From Shinella sp. XGS7 (lineage in GTDB: Bacteria > Pseudomonadota > Gammaproteobacteria > Burkholderiales > Burkholderiaceae_C): a stretch of DNA of 64,000 nt. The position numbers and the translations under genes are program-made. Where the stretch lies: contig NZ_CP084758.1 in assembly GCF_020535565.1 (NCBI RefSeq), forward strand, positions 2,741,001 to 2,805,000, given 5' to 3'. This document shows, piece after piece, positions 17,987 to 27,843 of this stretch (position 1 is its first letter; every line of letters starts with the position of its first letter). The notes below the pieces were generated by a model. That model saw only the letters and a list, made by a program, of their open reading frames with translations. It was not told the DNA's origin and did no database searches.

Positions 17987-19510
17987 ATGGCGATCTCTCG
18001 TATCCAGCATGAAGGACTGCGCCAGCGCCTGATGTCCGCCGAGGCCGCCGCGGCCCTGATCCCCCCGGGCGCCCATGTGGGCATGAGCGGCTTCACCGGC
18101 GCCGGCTATCCCAAGGCCGTGCCCCAGGCCCTGGCCGCGCGCATTGCCGCCGCCCATGCCCAGGGCCAGGGTTTCCGCATCGGCCTGTGGACCGGCGCCT
18201 CCACCGCGCCCGAGCTGGACGGCGCCCTGGCCAAGGTCAATGGGGTGGAGCTGCGCATGCCCTACCAGTCCGACCCCACGGGCCGGGCGCGCATCAATGC
18301 CGGCGAGATGGAGTACACCGACATCCACCTCAGCCATGTGGCCCAGTACGTCTGGTTCGGCTTTTTCGGCAAGCTGGACGTGGCGGTGATCGAGGTGGCG
18401 GGCATCCTGCCCGACGGCCGCCTGATTCCGTCCACCTCCATCGGCAACAACAAGACCTGGCTGGACCAGGCGGACAAGATCATCCTCGAGGTCAACGGCC
18501 GCATGCCCGAGGGCCTGGCCGGCATGCACGACATCTACTACGGCACGGCCCTGCCGCCCGATCGCCAGCCCATCCCCATGACGCGGGCCGAGCAGCGCAT
18601 CGGCGAGCCCTATCTGCGCTGCGATCCGTCCAAGGTGATCGCGGTGGTGGAAACCGCCCAGGGCGACCGCAACAGCAAGTTCGCCGAGCCCGATGCGGTG
18701 TCCAACGCGATTGCCGGCCACATCCTCGAGTTCCTGCAGCACGAGGTGAAGCGCGGCCGGCTCTCGCCGCGACTGCTGCCCCTGCAGTCGGGCGTGGGCA
18801 ATATCGCCAATGCGGTGCTGGCCGGCCTGAACGCCGGCCCCTTCGAGCAGCTGCAAGCCTATACCGAGGTGCTGCAGGACGGCATGCTGGACATGCTGGC
18901 CAGCGGCAAGCTGGCCCAGGCCTCGGCCACCGCGCTCTCGCTTAGCCCCGCGGCCTGGGATCGCTTCGAGCGCGACATCGACTTCTACCGCGATCGCATC
19001 GTGCTGCGGCCCCAGGAGATCAGCAACCACCCCGAGCTGATCCGCCGCCTGGGTCTGATCGCGATGAACGCGATGATCGAGTGCGATCTCTACGGCAACG
19101 TCAACTCCACCCATGTGATGGGCTCCAGCATCATGAACGGCATCGGCGGCTCGGGCGACTTCGCCCGCAATGCCTATCTGTCCATCTTCATGACGCCCTC
19201 CACGGCCAAGGACGGCAAGATCTCCTGCCTGGTGCCCATGGCCTCGCATGTGGACCACACCGAGCACGATGTGCAGATCATCGTCACCGAGCAGGGCCTG
19301 GCCGATCTGCGCGGGCTCAGCCCCAAGGAGCGTGCCACCCTGCTGATCGAGCGCTGCGCCCACCCCGACTACCGGGATGCGCTGCGCGACTACTTCGAGC
19401 GCGCCCGCCGCGGCGCGCCGGGCCAGCACACGCCGCATCTGCTGGACGAGGCCTTTGCCTGGCACACGCGCTATCTGCGCGAGGGTGATATGCGGGTGCC
19501 GCGGCCATGA
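17987..19510 (+). CDS. Acetyl-CoA hydrolase / succinyl-CoA:acetate CoA-transferase family
   Basis: 507-residue class I CoA-transferase of the Ach1/ScpC/AarC group. Visible signatures are the glycine-rich GMSGFTGAGYPKAVPQAL start, a catalytic Glu in YTEVLQDGMLDM (about residue 290), and the oxyanion segment GIGGSGDFARNAYLSIF. Members move CoA between succinate, propionate or acetate, or hydrolyse acetyl-CoA; AarC-like transferase activity is the better guess from the TEV and GGSGDF motifs. AAGGAG lies just upstream of the ATG at 17987. The gene overlaps the bestrophin gene by 4 bases, so the two form a small operon. Confidence 0.88.
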   Translation: MAISRIQHEGLRQRLMSAEAAAALIPPGAHVGMSGFTGAGYPKAVPQALAARIAAAHAQGQGFRIGLWTGASTAPELDGALAKVNGVELRMPYQSDPTGRARINAGEMEYTDIHLSHVAQYVWFGFFGKLDVAVIEVAGILPDGRLIPSTSIGNNKTWLDQADKIILEVNGRMPEGLAGMHDIYYGTALPPDRQPIPMTRAEQRIGEPYLRCDPSKVIAVVETAQGDRNSKFAEPDAVSNAIAGHILEFLQHEVKRGRLSPRLLPLQSGVGNIANAVLAGLNAGPFEQLQAYTEVLQDGMLDMLASGKLAQASATALSLSPAAWDRFERDIDFYRDRIVLRPQEISNHPELIRRLGLIAMNAMIECDLYGNVNSTHVMGSSIMNGIGGSGDFARNAYLSIFMTPSTAKDGKISCLVPMASHVDHTEHDVQIIVTEQGLADLRGLSPKERATLLIERCAHPDYRDALRDYFERARRGAPGQHTPHLLDEAFAWHTRYLREGDMRVPRP

Positions 19511-20454
19511 TCGTGCGGGAGCGGCCCTCGGGCCTCAAGCTCTTCTTTCTGCTGCGAGGCTCCATCCTCAAGCAGATCCGCTGGGCCCTGCTGGCCAATG
19601 TGCTGGTGGCCCTGCTGGTGACCTGGACCCACGGGGCGCCGCTCTTCCACCAGAAGATCATCGTCACCACCATCCCCTTCACGCTGATCGGCATCGCCCT
19701 CTCCATCTTTCTGAGCTTTCGCAACAGCGCCTGCTACGAACGCTGGTGGGAGGCACGCAAGCTCTGGGGCGATCTGCTGCTGCGCGGGCGCAATCTGGCG
19801 CGCCAGATGCTGAGCCTGGTGGACCTGCCAGCACCGCCCGCCAGTGCCCGCGATCTGGAGGACGTACGGGTGCGCATGGTGCTGCGCGCCGTGGCCTTCT
19901 GCCAGGCGCTCAAGCAGCAGCTGCGCGGCGCGCCCGATGCGCGTGAGGGCCTGCAGCCCCTGCTGCGCCCGGCGGACTGGCAGGCCCTGGCCGGCCAGCG
20001 CAATGTGGCCGCGGCCCTGATGATGCAGATGGGCACGGACCTGAACGACTGCCGCCGCGCCGGCCAGCTCGACAGCGTGCGCGCCGCCAGCATCGACGCC
20101 ACGCTCTCGGCCCTGACCGCCTCGGCGGCCGGCTGCGAGCGCATCAAGAGTTCGCCCCTGCCGTTTTCCTATACGCTGCTGCTGCACCGCACGGCCTATC
20201 TGTTCTGCTTCATCCTGCCCTTCGGCCTGGTGGACTCCATCGGTTTCATGACGCCCTTCGTGGTGGGGATCGTGGCTTACACCTTTTTCGGCCTGGACGC
20301 CCTGGGTGACGAGATCGAGGAGCCCTTTGGCACCGAGGCCAATGACTTGCCCCTGGAGGCGATCTGCCGCAGCATCGAGATCGATCTGCGCCAGGCCCTG
20401 GGCGAAACCGAGCTGCCGGCACCGCTGCAGCCGGTGGACTTCGTGCTGATGTAG
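19507..20454 (+). CDS. Bestrophin-family (UPF0187) membrane protein
   Basis: 315-residue membrane protein with hydrophobic segments near residues 20-40, 52-75, 213-235 and 240-260. The RPSGLKLFFLLRGSILKQIR opening, the SFRNSACYERWWEARKLWGDL segment and FGLDALGDEIEEPFG near the end are diagnostic for bacterial bestrophins, which form pentameric anion or cation channels. It starts within the stop of the CoA-transferase gene (ATGA). A functional link between the two is not evident. Confidence 0.9.
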   Translation: MIVRERPSGLKLFFLLRGSILKQIRWALLANVLVALLVTWTHGAPLFHQKIIVTTIPFTLIGIALSIFLSFRNSACYERWWEARKLWGDLLLRGRNLARQMLSLVDLPAPPASARDLEDVRVRMVLRAVAFCQALKQQLRGAPDAREGLQPLLRPADWQALAGQRNVAAALMMQMGTDLNDCRRAGQLDSVRAASIDATLSALTASAAGCERIKSSPLPFSYTLLLHRTAYLFCFILPFGLVDSIGFMTPFVVGIVAYTFFGLDALGDEIEEPFGTEANDLPLEAICRSIEIDLRQALGETELPAPLQPVDFVLM

Positions 20455-20485
20455 GCCCGCGCGCCGGCTGGGCGAGAATGCCGGC

Positions 20486-21202
20486 ATGACAAGTGATACG
20501 AGCTATGCAGTGGGCCTGGTGCCGCGCTGCTACGCCCTGGTGCCGGCGGCCGGCGTGGGCGCGCGCTCCGGCGCCGCCATCCCCAAGCAGTATGTGAACC
20601 TGGCCGGCCGACCCATGCTGGCCCATACCCTGGAGGCCCTGGCTCGAGTGCCAGGTCTTGCCGGCACCCTGGTGGTGATCTCGCCCGAGGATGATCAGTT
20701 CGAGGCCGCCGTGCCCGGCTTCGATCCGGCCTGGGTGGCGCGCAGCGGTGGCGCCACGCGCGCCGACAGCGTGAGCGCGGGTCTGCGCGAGCTGCAGGCG
20801 CGCGGCGCCCAGGCGCATGACTGGGTGCTGGTGCATGACGCGGCGCGCTGCCTGCTGCGGCCCGAGTGGGTGAGCCGGCTGATCGCGGCCTGTGCCGAGG
20901 ACGAGGTGGGCGGCCTGCTGGCCCTGCCGGTGGCCGACACGCTCAAGCACGCCAGCGCCAGCCGCGTGGTGGCCACGGTGGACCGGACGGGCAAGTGGGC
21001 TGCGCAGACGCCGCAGATGTTCCGCCTGGGTCTCTTGCAGCCGGCACTTGCGGCCGGCACCGAGGGCGTGACCGACGAGGCCAGCGCCATCGAGGCCCTG
21101 GGCCACAGCCCCCTGCTGGTGGAAGCGCCCATGGAAAATTTCAAGGTGACCTGGCCGGCGGATTTCGCCCTGGCGGAGCGCCTGTTGAGGAGTCGTGAAT
21201 GA
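20486..21202 (+). CDS. ispD: 2-C-methyl-D-erythritol 4-phosphate cytidylyltransferase IspD
   Basis: 238-residue cytidylyltransferase of the MEP isoprenoid pathway; it makes CDP-methylerythritol. The CTP-binding loop is PAAGVGARSGAAIPKQY (near residue 20), with VHDAARCLL and TLKHA as further active-site segments and TDEASAIEALG near the end. Its last bases overlap the methionine aminopeptidase gene (ATGA). The partner ispF, normally adjacent, is found 4.7 kb downstream at 25925. Confidence 0.94.
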   Translation: MTSDTSYAVGLVPRCYALVPAAGVGARSGAAIPKQYVNLAGRPMLAHTLEALARVPGLAGTLVVISPEDDQFEAAVPGFDPAWVARSGGATRADSVSAGLRELQARGAQAHDWVLVHDAARCLLRPEWVSRLIAACAEDEVGGLLALPVADTLKHASASRVVATVDRTGKWAAQTPQMFRLGLLQPALAAGTEGVTDEASAIEALGHSPLLVEAPMENFKVTWPADFALAERLLRSRE

Positions 21203-21945
21203 CGATCGAGAGTGATGCCGATATCGCCGGCCTGAAGGCCGCCGGCCATGCCGTGTCCACGGTGCTGAACCGCATGCTGGATTCGATCCGGCCGGGCATG
21301 AGCACCGGCGAGTTGGACGAGATGGGGGCGCGCTGGCTGGCCGAGTTCGGCGCCTGTTCGGCACCGGCCACCAGCTACAACTTCCCCGGTGCCACCTGCA
21401 TCAGCATCAACGAGGAGGCCGCACACGGCATCCCCGGCGCGCGCGTGATCGCCAAGGGCGATGTGGTGAACATCGATGTCTCGGCCGAGCTGGACGGCTA
21501 CTTCGCCGACACCGGCGGCACCCGCATCGTGCCGCCCAGCACACCCACCAAGACCCAGCTGGTGTTTGCCGCGCGCTACGCGCTGGAGCAGGCGCTCAAG
21601 GAGGTGCGACACGGCGCGCGCCTGAACCGCATCGGCCACGCCATCGAGCGCGTGGCCAAGGCGCACCGCTTCAAGATCATCGAGAACCTGTGCAGCCACG
21701 GCGTGGGCCGCTCCCTGCATGAGGAGCCCGAGTACATCCCCGGCTACTACGACCCGCGCGACACCCGCGTGCTCACGGCCGGCATGGTCATCACCATCGA
21801 GCCCTTCCTCTCCACCAAGAGCAGCATGGTGGAGGAGACCGGCGACGGCTGGACCCTGGCCGGCGTCAAGGGCAATCTCTCGGCCCAGTTCGAGCACACC
21901 CTGATCGTGACCCATGGCGCGCCCCTGGTGGTGACGCGGCACTGA
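21199..21945 (+). CDS. map: Methionine aminopeptidase, type I
   Basis: 248-residue enzyme that removes the initiator Met. Metal ligands are visible: two Asp in VNIDVSAELDGYFADTGGT, His in CSHGVGRSLHEEPEYIP, Glu in VITIEPF and Glu in AQFEHTLIVT. The N-terminal half has the usual GATCISINEEAAHGIP active-site His segment. Bacteria usually have one essential map near rpsB; this copy, translationally coupled to ispD by a 4-base overlap, may be a second gene. Whether another copy exists cannot be seen here. Confidence 0.92.
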   Translation: MTIESDADIAGLKAAGHAVSTVLNRMLDSIRPGMSTGELDEMGARWLAEFGACSAPATSYNFPGATCISINEEAAHGIPGARVIAKGDVVNIDVSAELDGYFADTGGTRIVPPSTPTKTQLVFAARYALEQALKEVRHGARLNRIGHAIERVAKAHRFKIIENLCSHGVGRSLHEEPEYIPGYYDPRDTRVLTAGMVITIEPFLSTKSSMVEETGDGWTLAGVKGNLSAQFEHTLIVTHGAPLVVTRH

Positions 21946-21958
21946 GCCGCGCCGGCCA

Positions 21959-21991
21959 TAAAAAACGCCCCGGGGCCAGGCCGCGGGGCGT
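21959..21991 (-). terminator. Rho-independent terminator behind the outer-membrane protein gene
   Basis: Inverted repeat ACGCCCCG / CGGGGCGT (21965-21972 and 21984-21991) followed, on the minus strand, by a run of six T. It lies downstream of the minus-strand gene ending at 22041 and close to the map stop codon, so it may also protect against convergent read-through. Confidence 0.8.
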
Positions 21992-22040
21992 GTGAAGGCC
22001 CGAAGGCCGAGGACAAGTCAGGGTCGTCCTATGGGGGTGA

Positions 22041-22649
22041 TCAGAACTTGTAGCTCAGGCCCACCGAGACCATGTTCGCGTGGGTCTTGGCATTGCCGTT
22101 GTACTTGCCGGAGACGCGGTCCCAATCGGCATTGAGCGAGACTTCCTTGCTCAGGGCGTAGCTCACGCCGGCGCCGATCAGGGGCTGCAGGCTGCTCTTG
22201 CTCTCGCTGGTGCCGGTGCTGTAGTTGTTGGACTTACCCTTGGTGTAGGCCACGCCCAGGCGGCCCTTGAAGGTGAAGGGGCCTTCGCCGAAGGCGGCCA
22301 CACCGCTCACACCCAGGCCGCGCAGGTTCACCGAGCCGGGCACCGAGGCGCCGGCCTTGTCCTTGATGCTGCCCACGCCGCTCTTCATGCCGAAGGCCAT
22401 GGCTTCCACGCCGTAGCGCTCGTCGAACATATGGCCGCCGTAGATCTTGCCGGCGGTGGACGGGGTCTTGTCGCACTTTACGCCGGTGTCGCAGTTGAGG
22501 TCGTACTTCTTGTACAGACCCAGGCTGCCGCCGACATAGTTGGACTCGCCTTGCTGGGCCACCGGAGCGGCGCTGGCAGCTCCCGCGGCGCCCAGGGCGA
22601 TCAGGGCCATCAGGGAAGCGCGGGTCTTGCTGAACAGTTGCGGGAACAT
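22041..22649 (-). CDS. Small outer-membrane beta-barrel protein (OmpA/OmpW-like porin fold)
   Basis: 202-residue exported protein. A signal peptide ending in ASAA is followed by alternating hydrophobic-polar strands (NYVGGSLGLYKKY, FKGRLGVAYTKG, LQPLIGAGVSYALS, ANMVSVGLSYKF) and a terminal Phe, the pattern of an eight-stranded barrel. Two cysteines (near residues 53 and 58) could pair in the periplasm. AGGAG precedes the ATG at 22649; a longer frame without a ribosome site is rejected. A clear terminator follows. Function unknown. Confidence 0.82.
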   Translation of the reverse strand: MFPQLFSKTRASLMALIALGAAGAASAAPVAQQGESNYVGGSLGLYKKYDLNCDTGVKCDKTPSTAGKIYGGHMFDERYGVEAMAFGMKSGVGSIKDKAGASVPGSVNLRGLGVSGVAAFGEGPFTFKGRLGVAYTKGKSNNYSTGTSESKSSLQPLIGAGVSYALSKEVSLNADWDRVSGKYNGNAKTHANMVSVGLSYKF

Positions 22650-22812
22650 CTTTGACTCTCTCCTAGAACTTCGTTGAGGCGTGGCCTGCTGGCTCACGAC
22701 GGAGCGCAGTGTCAGCGCCGTCCGGCCTTCATGCCAGCGCCTTCGCGCAGGTGGCATAGTTCGGCCCTTGATGTAGCGCCAGGCGCTACCTGATGCCATC
22801 CAGGGAGGGGCA

Positions 22813-23550
22813 ATGAGCAGTCCGGAATCGCTGCTTCGGGTGCTGCGCAGCGAGATGCGAGCGGCCGATCTGACCTACAAGGCGCTGGGCGCCCGGCTGG
22901 ACCTGAGCGAGTCCAGCATCAAGCGCATGTTCTCGCAGGGGGATATGAGCCTGTCGCGCCTGGCCCAGGTCTGCGAGGCCATCGGCGTGGCCCTGGAGGA
23001 TGTGCTGCGCCAGGCGGCGGATGCCGTGCCCCGTGCCGACCGGCTCACCCTGGCCCAGGAGAGCGCCCTGGTGGCCGATCCGCGCCTGCTGATGGTGGCC
23101 GTGTGCTGCCTGGGCCACTGGAGCTTCGAGCAGATCCTGGAGACCTATCAGATCAGCGAGGCCGAGTGCGTGGCCTGCCTGACCAAGCTGGACCGCCTGG
23201 GCCTGATCGAGCTCAAGCCCCTGAACCGCTACCGCCTGCGCGTCTCGCGCGCCTTCCGCTGGCAGCCTGACGGGCCGGTGCAGCAGCTGATGCGCCAGCA
23301 TGTGGTGGACGACTATTTCTCCGGCCGCTTCGACGGCGCGGGCGAGACCCTGCTGTGCGTGCACGGCCGGCTCTCCGAACCCAGCGCCCAGGCCCTGGTG
23401 CAGCGCATCCAGCAGCTCACCGCCGAGCTGGCCCGTCTGCACCAGGACGACCAGCGCCGCCCCGCCGATCAGCGCGATGGCTACACCCTGCTGCTGGGCC
23501 TGCGCTCCTGGGAGTTCGCCGCCTTCACGGCCATGCGGCGCAAGCTCTAG
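22813..23550 (+). CDS. XRE-type helix-turn-helix transcriptional regulator
   Basis: 245-residue protein with an N-terminal HTH (about residues 21-66: [22 protein letters not shown] then [19 protein letters not shown]), which fits the XRE/Cro class. A second, winged-helix-like region ([32 protein letters not shown]) follows and leads into an unrecognised C-terminal domain rich in Gln and Arg. It is divergent from the outer-membrane protein gene with about 160 bases between, so it may regulate that gene. Its stop is adjacent to the end of the convergent patatin gene. Confidence 0.82.
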   Translation: MSSPESLLRVLRSEMRAADLTYKALGARLDLSESSIKRMFSQGDMSLSRLAQVCEAIGVALEDVLRQAADAVPRADRLTLAQESALVADPRLLMVAVCCLGHWSFEQILETYQISEAECVACLTKLDRLGLIELKPLNRYRLRVSRAFRWQPDGPVQQLMRQHVVDDYFSGRFDGAGETLLCVHGRLSEPSAQALVQRIQQLTAELARLHQDDQRRPADQRDGYTLLLGLRSWEFAAFTAMRRKL

Positions 23551-23551
23551 C

Positions 23552-25840
23552 TCAGTAGCTCAGGCGGCCCAGGTAGAGGTAGAAGGACGAGGCGCCGCCC
23601 TTGGTGTGGCCCAGGGCCAGATAGACCGGGCCGAAGCGGGTGTCCACCGCCACAAAGCCGCTGCCGGCCAGGCGCACATCGCCAGGCATGAAGCGCTGCT
23701 CGCGTGCGCCCACCAGGCCGGCTTCCAGCGAGAAGCCCAGGCGCACGGCCTGGCCCAGACCCAGGGGCAGGGTGCCGATGCGCCGCGCCATCACCAGGCG
23801 GCTGAGCATGGCCTGCTGCCCGCTGAGCGACTGGTCGGGCGTGCCCGAGAGCCGCAGAAAGCCGCCCAGGCTGCCGCCCACGCCGCGCTGGCTGCGGTTG
23901 TATTCCACGTAGAGGTGGCCTGCCCAGTCGTGCCAGCGATAGGCGCCCAGGGCCTGCAGCCCCAGATTGGTTTCGCTGAGGCCGTCTTCGCTGCGCAGAT
24001 GCTGCACGCCCAGGTTCAGCAGCTGGCCGCGGCTGGGGAAGCTGACGGAGTCCAGCGTGTCCACCCGCAGCTCGGCCGCCAGACCCTGGGCCCGCAGACG
24101 CTGGTCGCTGCCATCGGGCGGCTGGGGCAGCACGGCGCGCGCGCGCGCCGTGACATGGGCATAGCCCAGGCGCACATCGCCCCAGCTGCCCAGGCGGCGG
24201 CCCAGGTAGAGGGCGGAGACGCTCTGGTAATAGCTCACCCGGCCGGTGCGCAGGCCATTGCCGTCGTACACATCCGAGCCCTCGCCGCTGCTGGAGAACT
24301 GCGGCGCCGCATACCAGGGCGAGCCCGGCCCCAGGGGCTGGATCAGCTCGGTGCTGAGGTCGCGGTTGCTGCCCAGGCGGGCCAGGGTGCGCAGCTCGCC
24401 GCCCCAGGCATTGAGCCAGCTCAGGGTGTGCATGGCCACCAGGGAGAAGCGGCTGGCGTCGTCGAAATTGCTGTAGACCTCCACGCCCAGGCGCAGGCGG
24501 CTCAGGGCCCAGTCGGCCTCGGTGAGCTGCAGGGTCACGTTGCGCTTGTCGCCCTCGTCGCTGATGCGGGTGTCCACCCGCTCGAAATCGCCACGTCCTT
24601 GCAGGGCGGTGGCGGCGCGTTCGACCTGGCCGGGCGTGACCGGCACGCCGGGCTCCAGGCCTTCCAGTCGGGCCAGCTCGGCGCGCAGGGCCTCGGGCTT
24701 GGTGCGCCGTGTGCCCTCGATGCGCAGCTCCCCCAGGGGCAGGGCCTGGGCCCATTGCGGCGGGGCGGCGGGGCGGCGACGGGCCTGCTGGTGGCGCTGA
24801 TAGTCGGCCTCGGACAGCGCCAGCGCTTCGAGGCGGCTGGCCACGGCCAGGGTGGCGCGCTCGCCCACGGCAATCGCGTCGATGCGCTGGCGGAAGTCCA
24901 TGAAGCTCAGCTCGTCGAGCTGGGGATCGATCAGCACATCGTCGGGCCGCAGCTCGCGCAGCGAGCGGGCCACGTTCTGGCCGGTGAGGATCTGCAGCAT
25001 CTGGTTGGCCACGCCCAGGGCGCTGCGCAGATCGCGCTCCTCCAGCAGGGGCGAGCCCACATTGACCGCGATGATGATCTCGGCCCCCATCTGGCGGGCC
25101 ACATCCACGCCCAGATTGCGCACCAGGCCGCCGTCCACCAGCAAGCGGCCCTGCACCCGCACCGGCGCAAACACGCCCGGCACGGCCATGGAGGCGCGCA
25201 GGGCCAGGAAGAGCGGTTCCTCGTCCAGCTGGCGCAGCTCGCCGCTCACCAGGTCGGTGGCCAGGGCGCGAAAGGGCAGGGGCTGGCCACCAGCCGGCAG
25301 CTCGGCGCTGGCCGGCGTCACCAGCTGCTCCAGGGCCCGCTCCAGCGCGCTATTGCCCGCGGCCGCCGGCGGCAGGGCCACGCCGCTGCGCTGCAGGCTC
25401 ATGTCCAGGCGCGAGGCCACCAGGGTGTCTTCCTCGCGGCGGCTGAAGCTCAGGCTGCGGCGGTCGGGCCGGTCGGCCAGGATGGCCTCCCAGTCGGCCG
25501 TGCGCACGAACTGCTCCAGGTCCACCACCTCGCGGCCGGCCGCATAGGCGCCGCCCACCAGGGCGCCCATGCTGGTGCCCACGATCAGGTCCACCGGCAC
25601 CCGCATCTGCTCCAGCGCGCGCAGCACGCCGACATGGGCCAGCCCCCGCGCGCCACCGCCCGAGAGCACCAGGCCCACGCGCGGGCGCGCCGCGCCGGGA
25701 GTGCCCGCGTCCATGGCGGGCGCTTCCGGTGTCTGCATGGCCTGCTGGGCCTGCGCGCTCTGGGCACAGGTGAGCGCGGGCGCGAGAAGCAGCATCAGCA
25801 GCAGCGACAATGCGCGAGGGAGCAGGGCCGGCACGGGCAT
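23552..25840 (-). CDS. Patatin-like phospholipase with POTRA and barrel (type Vd autotransporter, PlpD-like)
   Basis: 762 residues. A signal peptide precedes a patatin domain with oxyanion motif GGGARG (about 61-66), nucleophile Ser90 in GTSMG and Asp236 in VDGG. A POTRA-like region (about 355-435: [23 protein letters not shown]) and a 16-strand BamA-type barrel ending in YLGRLSY follow. PlpD of Pseudomonas has the same layout and is a lipase. The ATG at 25840 is chosen; a TTG eleven codons upstream is also possible and neither has a strong ribosome site. It sits between ispD and ispF on the opposite strand. Confidence 0.88.
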   Translation of the reverse strand: MPVPALLPRALSLLLMLLLAPALTCAQSAQAQQAMQTPEAPAMDAGTPGAARPRVGLVLSGGGARGLAHVGVLRALEQMRVPVDLIVGTSMGALVGGAYAAGREVVDLEQFVRTADWEAILADRPDRRSLSFSRREEDTLVASRLDMSLQRSGVALPPAAAGNSALERALEQLVTPASAELPAGGQPLPFRALATDLVSGELRQLDEEPLFLALRASMAVPGVFAPVRVQGRLLVDGGLVRNLGVDVARQMGAEIIIAVNVGSPLLEERDLRSALGVANQMLQILTGQNVARSLRELRPDDVLIDPQLDELSFMDFRQRIDAIAVGERATLAVASRLEALALSEADYQRHQQARRRPAAPPQWAQALPLGELRIEGTRRTKPEALRAELARLEGLEPGVPVTPGQVERAATALQGRGDFERVDTRISDEGDKRNVTLQLTEADWALSRLRLGVEVYSNFDDASRFSLVAMHTLSWLNAWGGELRTLARLGSNRDLSTELIQPLGPGSPWYAAPQFSSSGEGSDVYDGNGLRTGRVSYYQSVSALYLGRRLGSWGDVRLGYAHVTARARAVLPQPPDGSDQRLRAQGLAAELRVDTLDSVSFPSRGQLLNLGVQHLRSEDGLSETNLGLQALGAYRWHDWAGHLYVEYNRSQRGVGGSLGGFLRLSGTPDQSLSGQQAMLSRLVMARRIGTLPLGLGQAVRLGFSLEAGLVGAREQRFMPGDVRLAGSGFVAVDTRFGPVYLALGHTKGGASSFYLYLGRLSY

Positions 25841-25924
25841 CTGGGTCGGGTTATTTACAGGAGCTGTGACCAAGGGCCGCGCGAGGCGCTAAGCTCACCG
25901 TCCTTTGTTTATGAGCCGCCCAAA

Positions 25925-26413
25925 ATGGCCCGCATTATGTTCCGCATCGGCGAAGGCTGGGACACCCACGCCCTGGTCACCGAACGCCCCCTGATCCTGG
26001 GCGGCGTCACCATTCCGCATACCCATGGCCTGCTGGGCCACTCCGACGCCGACGCCCTGGCGCATGCCATCACCGACGCCCTGCTGGGCGCGGCCGCGCT
26101 GGGCGATATCGGCAAGCTCTTCCCCGACACCGCGGCCGAGTTCAAGGGTGCGGACTCCATGGTGCTGCTGGCCGAGGCCTACCGCCGCGTGCGCGAGGCC
26201 GGCTGGCAGATCGGCAATCTGGACAGCACCATCATTGCCCAGGCGCCCAAGATGGCCCCGCACATCCCGGCCATGCGCGCGCGCCTGGCCGAGGTGCTGG
26301 GCATTGCGCCCGAGCAGATCAATGTGAAGGCCAAGACGGCCGAGAAGATGGGCCCCGTGGGCGAGGGCCGGGCCATCGAGGCCCGCGCCGTCGTGCTGCT
26401 GGAGACTCTGTAG
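25925..26413 (+). CDS. ispF: 2-C-methyl-D-erythritol 2,4-cyclodiphosphate synthase IspF
   Basis: 162-residue MEP-pathway enzyme. Zinc ligands Asp and His are in the N-terminal GEGWDTHAL, with the third His in [29 protein letters not shown] and the C-terminal [14 protein letters not shown] are diagnostic. An internal Met four codons later is an alternative start. It is separated from ispD by four genes, one of them large and on the other strand, so the usual ispDF operon is broken here. Confidence 0.93.
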   Translation: MARIMFRIGEGWDTHALVTERPLILGGVTIPHTHGLLGHSDADALAHAITDALLGAAALGDIGKLFPDTAAEFKGADSMVLLAEAYRRVREAGWQIGNLDSTIIAQAPKMAPHIPAMRARLAEVLGIAPEQINVKAKTAEKMGPVGEGRAIEARAVVLLETL

Positions 26414-26472
26414 CCCTCAGCCTTCTCGAGCAGGGCACCGTCGATCCGGCTTGGCCGGTCGGCCGGTACCGT

Positions 26473-26508
26473 CCCCTTGAGGGGGGCGCGCAGCGCGTAG
26501 GGGGTGGG
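26473..26508 (-). repeat. Dispersed intergenic repeat, copy 1
   Basis: GC-rich element in the gap between ispF and the sensor kinase. Read on the minus strand it begins CCCACCCCCTACGCGCTGCG and ends in CCCCCTCAAGGGG, an inverted repeat. A second copy, on the plus strand, lies at 39590-39626 between livH and livM, with only a few mismatches. Both copies sit directly behind a gene. It may be a REP-like or attenuator-like element. Confidence 0.65.
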
Positions 26509-26517
26509 ACCGAAGCC

Positions 26518-27843
26518 CTAGCTGGCCTTCTGCAGCCGGATGGCAGTGAGAAAGCCGCCGCCCTCGGCATTGCCGATCTGCAGCTGGCCGCCGATGCGCT
26601 GCACCGACTTCTCCACGATGGCCAGGCCCAGGCCGGCGCCGGTGGCAGCGGTGCGGGCGGCATCGCCGCGGAAGAAGGGCGTGGTCAGGCGCGAGAGCTT
26701 GTCGCTGGGCACGCCCGGGCCATGGTCGCGCAGGCGCAGCGTCACCCAGGGGCCCTGGGTCTCGGCGCTCACCTCCACCCAGGCGGCCTCATCGGGCGCG
26801 TGGCCGTAGCGGCGCGCGTTCTCGAAGATGTTCAGTAGCACCCGGCCCAGCTCGGTCTCATCGGCCCAGACCCGCAGCTGGGGCGGCAGCTGGCAGCTGA
26901 TGCGCAGCTGGCTGGGGTCGCGGAAGACCTGGGCCTCGCGCTCCACCAGTTCGGCCAGGTTCAGGGCCTGCAGCTGCAGCTCGCTGGGCCGCGCGTAGTC
27001 CATGAACTTGTTGATGATGGCGTCGAGCTGGTCGATGTCCTGGGCCATGTACTGCCGCGCCAGCTCGTCGCTCACGCTCATCTCCACCTCCAGGCGCAGG
27101 CGCGCCAGCGGGGTGCGCAGATCGTGGCTGATGCCGGCCAGCATCACGGTGCGGTCTTCTTCCATCTTGGCCAGCTCGCGGGCCATGCGGTTGAAGCCCA
27201 TATTCACCTCGCGGATCTCGCTGGTGAGGGTGCTCTCGTCCAGGCGCGAGTCGTACTCGCCTTCGCGGATGCGGCCGGCGGCCTCGGCCAGCTCGCGCAG
27301 GGGCTGGTTGATCAGGCGGGCGATGGTGGCCGAGCCCAGCACCGTGGCCACCAGGGCGATGGCGATCCACCACCAGTTGGCGCTGGCGCTGGAGATGCTC
27401 AGAGGGGCCGGGCTGGTGTGCAGCCAGAAGGCGTCGCGCTCGATGCTGAAGCGCACCCACAGGCCCGACTCGCTGTTGACCCGGCGCGCCACCACGGTGT
27501 CCGGGCCCAGGCGGCTGCGCAGCTCGGTGGCCAGGCGACGCGAGAAGGAATCATCGTCATAGGGCTGCCAGCGGTCGTGGGCCTCGGCCACGCGCACCTG
27601 CACCGCCTCGCCGCTGGCCAGGGAGCTGATCACGGCCACCCGGCCGATGGCGTCGGCATTGGCCAGGGCGGCCCGGCTGAGGTTCACCAAGCCGGCCAGC
27701 TGCTGGGCCGACTCCAGGGCGCGCGGCTCCGCCTCCAGCGCCTTGAAGGTCTGTTGCCAGGCCAGCACGGCGCCCACCAGCAGCAAGGCCAGCAGGGCGA
27801 AGGTGCGCCAGAACAGGTTCAGCGCCAGCTGCGGACGCGACAT
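26518..27843 (-). CDS. Sensor histidine kinase, EnvZ/RisS-like
   Basis: 441-residue membrane kinase. Membrane segments are at about 12-30 and 157-178, enclosing a periplasmic sensor of about 125 residues. A HAMP domain (about 180-232) precedes the DHp helix with His240 in AGISHDLRTPLARLRLE, a form typical of EnvZ, and an ATPase domain with N-box (NIFENARRYG), G1 (DHGPGVP) and G2 (GAGLGLAIV). Its ATG overlaps the regulator stop by one base (TGATG). The signal is unknown; EnvZ relatives respond to osmolarity or acidity. Confidence 0.9.
   Translation of the reverse strand: MSRPQLALNLFWRTFALLALLLVGAVLAWQQTFKALEAEPRALESAQQLAGLVNLSRAALANADAIGRVAVISSLASGEAVQVRVAEAHDRWQPYDDDSFSRRLATELRSRLGPDTVVARRVNSESGLWVRFSIERDAFWLHTSPAPLSISSASANWWWIAIALVATVLGSATIARLINQPLRELAEAAGRIREGEYDSRLDESTLTSEIREVNMGFNRMARELAKMEEDRTVMLAGISHDLRTPLARLRLEVEMSVSDELARQYMAQDIDQLDAIINKFMDYARPSELQLQALNLAELVEREAQVFRDPSQLRISCQLPPQLRVWADETELGRVLLNIFENARRYGHAPDEAAWVEVSAETQGPWVTLRLRDHGPGVPSDKLSRLTTPFFRGDAARTAATGAGLGLAIVEKSVQRIGGQLQIGNAEGGGFLTAIRLQKAS

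Noticed and set aside
23300..26413. A very long plus-strand frame (over 1000 codons) that ends in ispF
   Set aside because: It runs antisense through the patatin gene, with Gln/His/Gly-rich composition typical of shadow frames; only the ispF part is coding.
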